This document shows, in pieces, positions 12,001 to 24,000 of a stretch of DNA of 64,000 nt (position 1 is the stretch's first letter; the number at the start of each line of letters is the position of its first letter). The DNA is from Dyella subtropica. GTDB lineage: Bacteria > Pseudomonadota > Gammaproteobacteria > Xanthomonadales > Rhodanobacteraceae. The notes below the pieces were generated by a model, which did not search any database, was not told the DNA's origin, and saw only the letters and a program-made list of their open reading frames with translations. The position numbers and the translations under genes are program-made. Location of the stretch: assembly GCF_026283965.1 (NCBI RefSeq), contig NZ_JAPDPD010000004.1:124001-188000 (forward strand), written 5' to 3'.

Positions 12001-15000
12001 TGGTGCCAAGCCACGGCGTAGATCAAACCTTCGTGGGATTGGGCGGCATGCTGCGCACGGCGCAGCTGGAGAATCCGCGCATCGTCGGCCAGACCATCGG
12101 CATCGAGCCTGGACAGGATGTGGTACAGGCGCTGCTGGAAAATCGCGGCGGCGATGCATCGCAGGTGCGCTATGTCCACGGCGTGCGCCAAGTCGTCAGC
12201 TGGGCCGAATTGGCCGGCGCGTCCGACGCGGACTCGCCGTGGAAGGCGAACGGTGTGTATCTGATTACCGGCGGCGCGGGTGGCCTGGGTCTGATCTTCG
12301 CTCGCGAGATCGCTACTCATGCCAAAGGTGCAACGCTGGTCCTGACTGGTCGCTCGCAACCGACAGAAGCGACGCAGGCCAAACTCCGCGAGCTGGAAGC
12401 ACTGGGCGCGTCGGCGCAATACCGCCAGCTCGACGTGGGCGATCGCGAAGCCGTGATGAACCTGGTGCACGACATCGCCGCAACATGCGGCGGCCTGCAC
12501 GGCATTATTCATAGCGCAGGTGTGCTGCGCGACAGCTTCATCATCAAGAAGACGCGCGAGGAATTGCACGAGGTGCTGCGTGCCAAAGTGGCCGGCACCT
12601 TACATCTCGACGAAGCCAGTCGCGAGCTGGCCCTCGACTGCTTTATCTGCTTCTCGTCCGTCTCGGGCGCACGCGGCAACGTGGGCCAGGCAGACTATGC
12701 GGCAGCGAACGCGTTCATGGATGCCTTCGCGCATTACCGTGGTGACTTGGCGACCCAGGGCCTGCGTCACGGCCGCACGCTGTCAGTGAACTGGCCGTTG
12801 TGGGAAGAGGGCGGCATGCAAGTCGATGCCGCGACGCGCCAGTACCTGCTGCAGGAAACCGGCATGACGCCGTTGCGCCGCGCTAGCGGCTGTGTGGCCT
12901 TGGTACAGGCCTTGTCCAGCGGCCGGCCGCAGGTGCTGGTCGCCGAAGGCCGGCTGGAGCAGTTGAAAGCAACGCTGCTGAAGGATTCGGCAGTACAGCC
13001 GCCCCCCGTGGTGATCGAGGCGCATCGCGCAGAGCCGATAGCTGAAGACTTGCGTGAAAAGACCATACGTCACCTGGCCCGCCTGCTGTCGGCCACGCTC
13101 AAACTGCCCGCGCAAAAGATCGATGCGTCAGCGCGGCTAGAGGCTTATGGCATCGACTCCGTCATGGTGATGGACCTGACCCAGAAGCTGGAAAAGTCCT
13201 TCGGTTCTTTACCCAAGACGCTGTTCTTCGAATACCAGACCATGGCGGCACTGGCCGATTATTTCCTGCAAAGCCATCGCGCTGTGCTGGTGGAGTTGCT
13301 TGGTGAACAAACCGCCATCGCTGCGTCTGCGACCGTAGCAAAGCCTGGTCGCAGCCTGGCAGCCGCACCGACCGTCCCGCGCCGTTCGCGTTTCGACCTG
13401 CGCAGCGCGCCTGTCGGCATCGCTGATACTGCCAACATCGGCATCGCCATCATCGGCATCGCCGGGCGCTATCCGCAGGCCCGCAACCTCGAAGAGTTCT
13501 GGGCCAATCTGAGCCAGGGCCGGGACAGCATCACCGAGATCCCGGCCGACCGCTGGGATCACGCTCTCTACTTCGATGCGGACCGCAACGCGCCGGGCAA
13601 GACGTACGGCAAGTGGGGTGGCTTCATCGACGGCGTCGATCGCTTCGACGCGCGCTTCTTCAACATCTCGCCGCGCGAGGCGGAGCTGATGGACCCGCAG
13701 GAGCGCCTGTTCCTCGAATGCGTGCACGCCACGCTGGAAGACGCGGGCTACACGCGCGAGAACGTCGCCGAGGACGGCGACGTGGGCGTCTTCGCTGGCG
13801 TGATGTACGAGGAATACCAGCTCTACGGCGCACAGGAACAGGCGCGCGGCCGTTTCGTCGCCGCGCCGGGAAGCCCGGCGTCGATCGCCAACCGGATCTC
13901 GTATTTCTGCGACTTCAACGGCCCGAGCATGGCGCTGGACACCATGTGCTCGTCGTCGCTGACGGCCATCCACTTGGCGTGCGAGAGCCTGGCGCGCGGC
14001 GGTTGCTCCGTGGCCATCGCCGGTGGCGTGAACGTTTCCGTGCATCCGAACAAATACCTCGTCCTCGCCCAGGGCAAGTTCATTTCCGCCAAGGGCCGCT
14101 GCGAGAGCTTCGGCGAGGGCGGCGAAGGCTACGTGCCGGGCGAGGGTGTGGGCGCGGTGCTGTTGAAACCGCTGGCCCAGGCGAAGGCCGACGGTGACAA
14201 CATCTACGGCGTGATTCGTGCCACCGCGGTCAATCACGGCGGCAAGACCAACGGCTATACGGTGCCGAACCCGAACGCGCAGGCGAAGGTGATCGAGCGT
14301 GCCTTGCGCGCGGGTGGCATCGATGCCCGTCACGTCAGCTACATCGAGGCGCACGGCACGGGCACGAGCCTGGGCGATCCCATCGAGATCGCGGGGCTTT
14401 CCAAGGCGTTCCGTCACTGGACGCAGGACACGGGCTACTGCGCGATCGGTTCAGCGAAGTCGAATATCGGCCATGCCGAAAGCGCGGCAGGCATCGCCGG
14501 GCTGACCAAGGTGCTGCTGCAATTGAAGCACCGGCAACTGGCACCGAGCCTGCACTCGGCCGTGCTGAATCCGAACATCGATTTCGAGGCCACGCCGTTC
14601 GTGGTGCAACAGGAACTCGCACCGTGGTCGCGGCCGGTGATCGACGGTCGCGAGCAGCCGCGCATCGCGGGCATCTCGTCCTTCGGCGCGGGCGGCGCGA
14701 ACGCCCATATTGTGGTCGAGGAATACGTATCGTCCGCCACGGTGCGGCCGTCGGCCGGTCCGGCGATGGTGCCGCTCTCGGCCCGCGACGAAGAACGCCT
14801 GCGCGAGAGGGCGCGCGAACTACTCGCCTGCCTCGCGACGCCGGGCATCGAACTGGCGGACCTGGCGTACACGTTGCAGATTGGCCGCGAGGCGATGGAC
14901 GAACGGCTCGCGCTGCTCGTGCATTCGCTCGACGAACTGCGCGACGGGCTGACGGCGTACCTCGCCGGTGAGACCGCCATCGAAGGTCTATACCTCGGGC

Positions 15001-18000
15001 AGGCGCGGCGCGGTGCCGGCGCGTTCGCCGCGCTGGCGGGCGACGACGACATGGCGGGCACGGTGGCGACCTGGTTTGCCCGGGGCAAATACGACCGTCT
15101 GCTCGACCTGTGGACGAAGGGGCTGCACGTCGATTGGCGACGCCTTCACGGCGACGGCGAACACCTGCGCCGCATCAGCCTGCCGACCTATCCGTTCGCA
15201 CGCGAGCGCCATTGGTTCCCCGTGGGCGCGGCGCAGCTTCCGTCGCGCGTCGAGTCCGTGAGCTTGTCGGAGACAACACCTGCTGCCCCGATCGAGACGC
15301 TGATGTTCCGGCCCGCGTGGACGACACGTCCGTTCACCGCCGACGAGCGTGCGGGCGAGAGCTATGCCTCACGTCTCGTGCTGTTGTGCGGTGTGGAAGA
15401 CGGACAGGCGGCGCGCATCCGGGAGCAGTTCCCGGAGGCGACCTGCCTTGTGGTGTCTGCCGGAGCGGACCTTGCCGTGTCGTTCGAATCGGCGGCGGCG
15501 ACGTTGCTGGAGAGGCTCCAGGCATTGGCCGTCCAAACGGGTCGGCACCTGGTCCAGGTGGTCGTGCCGCGCGAAGGCGAGTGGCAGGCGATGGCGGGGC
15601 TGGATGGCATGCTGCGCACCGCGCGACTGGAAAGTTCGCGCCTCGTCGGCCAGTTGATCGCCATCGATACCGGGCAGGACGTGGTCCGCGCGCTGCTGGA
15701 TGACGGCGAAGCGCAGCGCGTGCGCCACGTGCACGGTGAGCGGCAAGTTGGCCATTGGGTTGAAGTACAAGTTGAGGCGCGGCCAGCGACGCAAATCGCC
15801 TCGCCATGGAAGGACCACGGCGTCTACCTGATCACCGGCGGTGCCGGCGGGTTGGGCCTGATCTTCGCTCACGCGATCGCCGGTGAGGTACGCAACCCGG
15901 TGCTGGTGCTGACCGGCCGTTCGGCGATGAACGAAACCGTCAAGGGACACGTGCGCCAGCTCGAGGCACGGGGCGCCGTGGTGCGCTACCACGCGGTGGA
16001 TGTCGCCGATGCCGATGCCGTCGCCGCACTGGTGCGTGGCATCCCGGAAGAATTCGAAAGCCTCGACGGCATCGTCCACAGCGCCGGTGTGGTGCGCGAC
16101 AGCTTCCTCGTCGCCAAGACGCGGGGCGAACTGCGCGAGGTGCTTCGCGCCAAGGTGGCGGGCACGCTGAACCTCGACCGGGCCAGCCACGACATGGCGC
16201 TGGACGCCTTCATCTGCTTCTCGTCCATCGCCGCCGTCATGGGTAGCGTAGGGCAGGCCGACTACGCGTCGGCGAACGCGTTCATGGATGCCTTCGTGCT
16301 TGAGCGCGCCGAGCGGGTGGCCCGCGGGGAACGCCGCGGGCGCACGCTGTCGATCGACTGGCCGCTATGGGCGGAGGGCGGCATGCAGGTGGATGCCGCC
16401 ACGCAGACGATGATGCGCCAGCACCTGGGCATGCATCCGCTGTCCACCGAAGAGGGTGTGCAAGCCTTGCGCGACGCATGGGCGAGCGACGCCAGCCAGC
16501 TGCTGGTCGTATCCGGTGAAGCGGAGCGCATCCGCGAGGCTGTGCTGGGTACGGTCTCGCAGGTGGCCGTAAAAGTGCCGAGCGCTGCGACGGAGGACGA
16601 AGACATCGCGACGGAAGCATCGTCGCGCGAAGCGGTATGGAGCTCGCTGGCAGTCCTCGTGTCGTCGCTGATCAAGGTGAAGCCGGAAGACCTCGATGGC
16701 GAGACGACCTTCAGCGAATACGGCTTCGATTCCGTCTCGCTGACCGAGTTCGGCAACGCCTTGAACCAGCATTACCGGCTCAGGCTGACGCCGACGGTGT
16801 TCTTCGAACATCCCACGCTGGATGGTCTGACCGATCACCTCGTGCGCGAGCACGGTGTCGCGCTCGCGCCGACGCCGGTGCGGACTCGTGTCGCGGCGAA
16901 CGCTGCCGTTGCGTCGGTGAGTGCACCCGTGGCAACGCCTGCGCCGGCCGTCGACGAGTCCATCCTCGACAAACCCGGCGCCAACAAACCCAGCGCCGAC
17001 GAGTCCGTTGCCGACGAGCCCATTGCGATCGTCGGCATGAGTGGCCGCTTCCCTCACGCGGCGGACATCGACGCGTTCTGGAACAACCTGCTCGACGGCC
17101 GCGACTGCATCGACGAGATCCCGCCCGGCCGCTGGGACTGGCGCAGCATCCATGGCGACCCCGGCCGCGAAACGCACCGGACCAACATCATCTGGGGCGG
17201 TTTCATCGACGGCGTCGACGAGTTCGATCCGATGTTCTTCGGCATCTCGCCGAAGGAAGCCGAGCTGATGGATCCGCAGCAGCGGCTGGCGATGATCCAC
17301 GTCTGGAAGGCGCTGGAAGATGCCGGCTACGCCGGTACCGCGCTGGCGGGCAGCGATACGGCCATCTATGTCGGCACGGGCGCCACGGGCTACGGCAGGC
17401 TGGTCGATCGCGCGGGGCTGGGTGGCGAAGCCTATGCCTCGACCGGCGGTGTGCCGTCGGTCGGACCCAACCGGATCAGCTTCCTGTTCGACTGGCATGG
17501 TCCGAGCGAGCCGGTGGAAACGGCATGCTCCAGTTCGCTGATTGCGCTCGCACGCGGTGTCGCCGCCATCCGTCGCGGACATGCGTCCGTCGCGGTCGTC
17601 GGCGGCGTGAACACCATCGTTACGCCGGAAGCGCATATCAGCTTCAGCAAGGCAGGCATGCTGAGTGCGGACGGCCGCTGCAAGACCTTCTCCGCCGAGG
17701 CCGACGGCTACGTGCGCGGCGAAGGCGTGGCGATGCTCGTGCTGAAGAAGCTCTCCGACGCCGAGCGCGACGGCGACCACATCCATGGCCTCGTGCGCGG
17801 CGTCGCGGAAAACCACGGCGGCCACGCCAATTCGCTGACGGCGCCGAATCCCACGGCGCAGGCCGAGGTGATTCGCAAGGCGCACCGGCAGGCCGGCATC
17901 GATCCGCGCTCGGTGACCTACATCGAGGCGCATGGCACCGGCACGCGACTGGGCGACCCGGTCGAGGTGCAGGGCCTGAAGGCGGCGTTCGGCGACGAGG

Positions 18001-21000
18001 CGGTCGCCGCGCCGTACTGTGGGTTGGGTTCGGTGAAGACCAACATCGGCCACCTCGAACTCGCGGCCGGTGTTGCCGGGGTGGTCAAGGTGCTGTTGCA
18101 GATGAAGCACCGCACCCTGGTCAAGAGCCTGCACAGCGATCGTCTCAATCCGTATCTCGAACTCGACGGTAGTCCTTTCTACGTGGTGCGCGAGGCACGG
18201 GACTGGACATCGCTGCGCGATGCGCAAGGTCAGGCGCTGCCGCGTCGTGCGGGTGTGAGTTCGTTCGGCTTCGGTGGCGTGAATGCGCACGTGCTGCTCG
18301 AGGAATACATCGCGCCCGCAGCGACGAAGTCACCCATCGATGGACCGGTGCCGGTGCTCCTCTCGGCGCGCGACGAAGAACGGCTGCGCGAGCAAGTGCG
18401 CCTGCTGCTGGATTTCGTCACGAGCGCCGACGTCGACCTGGCGGACCTCGCGTACACCTTGCAGGTGGGACGCGCGGCGATGGAGACGCGGCTCGCGCTG
18501 GTGGTGTCGTCGATGGACGAGTTGCGCGACAGGTTGCGCTCGATCGCGTCGGGCGACGGAAAGGAAGGGCGTGTTCATCGCGGCGTGGCATCGCGCGGGC
18601 GCAAGGATGCGCAGCACGATGCGCGGACGGTCGCCGCCTGGGTCGAGGCTCGCGATTTCGACAAGCTCCTCGATGCATGGGTGAAAGGCTTGGCGCTCGA
18701 CTGGCGCGCTCTGCACGGAACGCGTACACCGCGCCGCGTCAGCTTGCCCACGTACCCGTTCGCGCGTGGCCGTTACTGGGTGCAGGACGGGACGGCGCCG
18801 ATCAGTAGCGAGCCGGCGGAGCCCGCCGTGAGCGGCCGCGAATGGCTACTGCTGCCGACCTGGGAGGTCGTCGAACCGAAGCTCGCGTCGCCTGCATCTG
18901 GCGGACGCAGCTTGATCATCGGCGGCTCATCCACGCAACGGGCCGCGCTGCGCGCAGTCTTACCGGATGCGACGGCACTCGAATGGCCTGCGCTGGCCGA
19001 TGTCGCGGCGATCGAGTACCGCTTGCGTGCATCTGGTTCCTTCGACCGGCTGATCTGGCTGGTGGATGCCGACGAGGCGAGCGCAGCCGATGACGACGAG
19101 TCGCTGGTCGCCGCGCAGGAGCGCGGCGTCATTGCCGGCTTCCGCCTCGTCAAGGCTCTGGTTGCGCTTGGCTTCGACCAGCGTGCGCTCGATTGGACCA
19201 TCGTGACTGTGCAGGCGCAGGCCGTGCACGGCTCCGACGCCAACGCGCCGCGGCATGCCGCCGTGCACGGTTTCGCGGGAGCGGTGGCGAAGGAGTTCGC
19301 ACACTGGCGCCTGCGCCTGCTCGACATGGCGCGCGAAGGCGCGTGGCCTGTCGACATCATGAGCCGTTTGATTGACGACCACCGTGGCGCCACGCTGGCG
19401 TGGCGTGGCGGCCAGTGGTTCAGGCAGGTCCTGTCGCCCGTGGATGCGGCCTCCGTCGAGCAGGGCGCATCGCCGTATCGCGAGGGCGGCGTCTACGTCG
19501 TCGTGGGCGGTGCGGGCGGAATCGGCCAGGCCTGGAGCGAACACATGATTCGCACCTACCGCGCGCGGATTGTGTGGATCGGGCGCCGGCCCGAAGACGA
19601 CGCCATCGCGCAGGCGCGGACTCGGCTGGGCGCGTTTGGGCCGATGCCGCTCTACGTCGCGGCTGATGCTTCCGACCAGTCGGCGCTGGAGCGCGCTCGC
19701 GAGGACGTGCTCGCACGCCACGGGATGATCCATGGTGTCGTGCACGCGGCGATCGACCTGCTCGACAAAAGCGTTGCCCAGATGGACGAGGAACGTCTGC
19801 GCGCGGGACTGTCGGCGAAGGTCGACGCGAGCGTGAGGATCGGTCAGGTGTTCGGCGCGTTGTCTCTGGATTTCATGCTGTTCTTCTCGTCGCTGGCTGG
19901 TTTCGTCCGCGCGGCGGGGCAGGGCAATTACGCGGCGGGCTGCACCTTCAAGGACGCGTACGCCCTGCATCTGGCCGCTCGCCTGCCGTATCCCGTGAAG
20001 GTCATGAACTGGGGCTACTGGGGCAGCATCGGCGTGGTCGCTTCCGGCGACTACCGCGAGCGCATGGCGCGGCAGGGCATCGGCTCGATCGAGCCCGCGG
20101 AGGGCATGCGTGCGCTCGACCGGCTGCTGCGTTCGCCCATGCCCCAGCTCGGTTTCATGAAGGCGACGCGGGAGGATGTCCGGGGCGGCATGTTCGACCT
20201 GGTCGGCGACGTGCGGGTGCGCCTGCATCCGGCCCGCTTCGACTCGCTGGCGAAGACGCTCGCACAAGGCGTCGCGGCGGTCTTCCCGGGCGACTCCGCA
20301 CAGTTTGCCGCGGAGGGCAGGGAGATCGACCGCCTGGCGCTCGCGATCCTGCGCGGCGAGTTGCAGGCGCTGGGGTTAATGAGCACGTCGTTAATGGGTT
20401 CGTCGTTGATGGACTCAGCACTGACTGAGCACCCGCGGTATGCGCGCTGGCTGCGCCACAGCCTGCGCTGGATCGCGGAAGCTGCACCTGGCGCTGCCGC
20501 GCCGTCACTCGATCACGCATGGGCGGCATGGAACGAGCGCAAGACGGCCTGGCTGGGCGCGGGCAATGTGCGCCAAGCCCAGGTGACGCTGGTGGACACG
20601 ATGCTCCGCGCGCTGCCCGCGATCCTGCAGGGCAAGGTCGAGGCCACGGCGGTGATGTTCCCGGACTCATCCATGCGGCTCGTCGAGGGCGTGTACCAGG
20701 GCAATGCCGTGGCCGATCACTTCAACGACGTGCTGTGCGACGCCGTCTGCGCTTTCGTCGCGGCACGCGTCGCGCGCGATCCGGCGGCACGGCTCCGCAT
20801 CGTCGAGATCGGCGCCGGCACCGGCGGTACCAGCGCGAGGGTGCTTGCACGGCTCGCGCCTTACGCGGAGCACATCGGGGAATACGGCTACACCGACCTG
20901 TCGCGTGCGTTCCTGCTGCACGCCAAAGGCAAGTATGGCCCGCACTATCCGTACCTCTCGTACCGGCTGCTCGACATCGGCAGCCCGCTGGAAGGGCAGG

Positions 21001-24000
21001 ACATCGACGCCGGGGCTTACGACCTCGTCATCGCCACCAATGTGCTGCACGCCACCAAGGACATCCGCGAGAGCCTGCGCAACGCCAAGGCCCTGCTCGG
21101 CGCGAACGGCCTGCTCATGCTCAACGAACTCGCCAGCTGCGAGCTGTGGTCGCACCTGACGTTCGGCTTGCTCGACGGATGGTGGCTGTACGAGGACGAG
21201 GCGCTGCGCATACCGGGCTGCCCGAGCCTGTCGCCGGCACGCTGGGACGCCGTGTTGCGCGAGGAAGGCTATCGCCACGTGCATTTCCCGGCCGAGCCGG
21301 CACACGGCCTGGGTCAGCAGGTGATCGTCGCCGAGAGTGACGGCGTGACCCTGCAGAAGCCGGTCGTGAAGGCGAGTGCGAAGGCGAGCGTGCCTGCCCG
21401 CGTGGATGTCGCCACTGTCTCGCGTCCCGTCGAAGCCGCCGCGGCGCCATCGCGTTCGAACTCCGACGCAGCAGCGTCGTTGCGCGAGCGTTGCCGTTCG
21501 CGGATCGCGAAGCTGGTCGGCAAAGCGTTGAAGATGCCGGTGAGCGAGATCGACACCGCCGCAGGGTTGGACCGTTACGGTATGGACTCGATCCTCGTGC
21601 TGGAACTGACCAACGCCCTGCGTGCGGCGTTCGAAGGCATCGGCATGGAGGACAAGGTCTCCTCGACGCTGTTCTTCGAACACCCGACGATCGACGCGCT
21701 GGTCGACCACTTCGTCGCGACCGAACCGGCGGCGATGGCGCGCTGGACGGGGACGGATGCAGGCGTCACGCATCAGGCTCGCCGGCATCCGATGCTGCAC
21801 CGTGACACGTCCGACGCATCGGCACGTCGCTTCGGCAGTCATTTCGACGGCGCGGAGTTCTTCCTCGCCGACCATCGCGTGCAGGGACGCCGCGTGCTGC
21901 CTGGCGTGGCGCAATTGGAGATAGCGCGCGTGGCCGTCCAGCGGGCGACGCCCGATTCGGCACGCGTTCGCCTTGGGCAGATCGTGTGGGCCCGGCCGGC
22001 GTTCGCGGACGAGACTGGACTGTCGCTCAACGTGACTCTGGAACCGGAGCAGGACGGCGCATTCCGCTTCGCCTTGCATGGCGACGACGGAACCGTCTAC
22101 AGCCAGGGCATCGCATCGTCGGACGCGACCCTGGCAGAACCGGCAGGCCGTCACGACCTCGCCTCGCTGCGCGCCCGGTGCACCGTGGCGCACGTCGGCC
22201 ACGAGCGCTGTTACGCGGTGTTCGAGCGCAAGGGCCTGCAATACGGGCCGGCCTTCCGCGGCGTGGACGAGCTGTTCGTGGGCGAGGGCGAGGTGCTGGC
22301 GAGGATCTCGCTGCCGGCATCGGTCGCCTCGTCGCTGCACGACTACGTGCTGCATCCCAGCCTGTTGGATGCCGCCTTGCAGGCATCGCTGGGCTTGCAG
22401 CTCGCGGCACGGGGCGAGGACGGCATCGCGCTGGCCCTGCCGTTCGCGCTCGACGCCGTGCAGGCGTTCGCGCCGTGCACGGCCGAGATGTGGGCCTACG
22501 TCCGCCATGCCGAAGGCACACCGGCCAGCGGCGGCATCAGCAAGCTCGATATCGATCTCTGCGACGCCGACGGTGCCGTCCGCGTTCGCCTGCAAAAGCT
22601 CAGCCTGCGCACCCTTGAACCGAAGCCATCACCTCAGCCGTCAACCACGCCATCACCGAAGCCGTCACGTGAAACGAACAAGGACAGGAACACTCACGAC
22701 ATGAACGATTCCATCGGCATCACCTCTCACCACAGCCACGCCACCGGCACGCTGCCTGCCACCGCCGTCCTGCACGAGAAGAGCATCCTGCAACTCAGGA
22801 AGCTGATCAGCCGGCGCCTGTCGCTGCCGCTGGACGCCATCGGTGCTGGTGTCGGTTTCGACGAGTACGGCATGGACTCGATCGTGGTCATGGAACTCAC
22901 CAGCGCCTTGCGCGAGGTGTTTGGCGAGGAGCGCATCAGCGCGACGCTGTTCTTCGAACATAGCGACATCGAAGGCCTGGTCGATCACCTCATGCAGGCC
23001 GATCCCGTGGCGCTGTCCCGCTGGACGGGCCTCGATGCCATGCCGCCCGCGGTCCACGAGACGCCGCCTGCCGCGCCGGTCTACGCGAACGGCACAGAGG
23101 CGCGGGAGGTGCTGCCGGTAGAAGCCACGATCCCCAGCGTTCCCGCTGTGGCCGCGCCGTTCGACGTGGCGATCGTGGGCATGTCGGGCCGGTACCCGGG
23201 CGCGAACGACATCCACCAGTTCTGGGAGAACCTCGCCGCCGGACGCCACAGCGTGACGGAAGTGCCGCCGGAGCGCTGGGAGCACGGCCGGTTCTTCGAC
23301 GAGCGCAAGGGCCAGGCCGGCAAGACGTACACGCGCTGGGCCGGGCTGCTCGACGACGTGCAGGGTTTCGATCGCCTGTTCTTCAATATCGCGCCAGGCG
23401 AGGCACGCTTGATGAGCCCGCAGGAGCGGTTGTTCATGCAGGAGGTGCACGCGGGCATCGAGGACGCGGGCTACACCGCCGCGAACCTCAGCACGGGCCG
23501 CAAGGTCGGTGTCTTCGTTGGCGTCACCAACGAGCACTACGCCACCGGCGCGCGCTTCTGGTCCATCGCCAATCGCATCTCGCACCTGTGCAACTTCCAG
23601 GGCCCGAGCCTGGCGATCGACACCGCGTGCTCGTCGTCGCTGACCGCGATCCACCTTGCGATCGAGAGCCTGCGCAGTGGCGACAGCGAGGTCGCGATCG
23701 CGGGCGGCGTGAACTTGATCGTCGCGCCCACACAGCTCATCGACCTCGCCTCGATGACGATGCTTTCCTCCGACGACAAGTGCAAATCGTTCGCCGCCGG
23801 TGCTGACGGTTTCGTCGATGCCGAGGCCGTGGGCGCTTTCGTGCTCAAGCCGCTGCATCGCGCGATGGCGGATGGCGACCACGTCTACGGCGTGATCAAG
23901 GGCAGCGCGATCAACTCGGGCGGCAAGACCAACGCCTACCTCGTGCCGAACCCGAACATGCAGGCGCAGCTGGTCATCGACGCCCTGCGCCATGCCGGCG

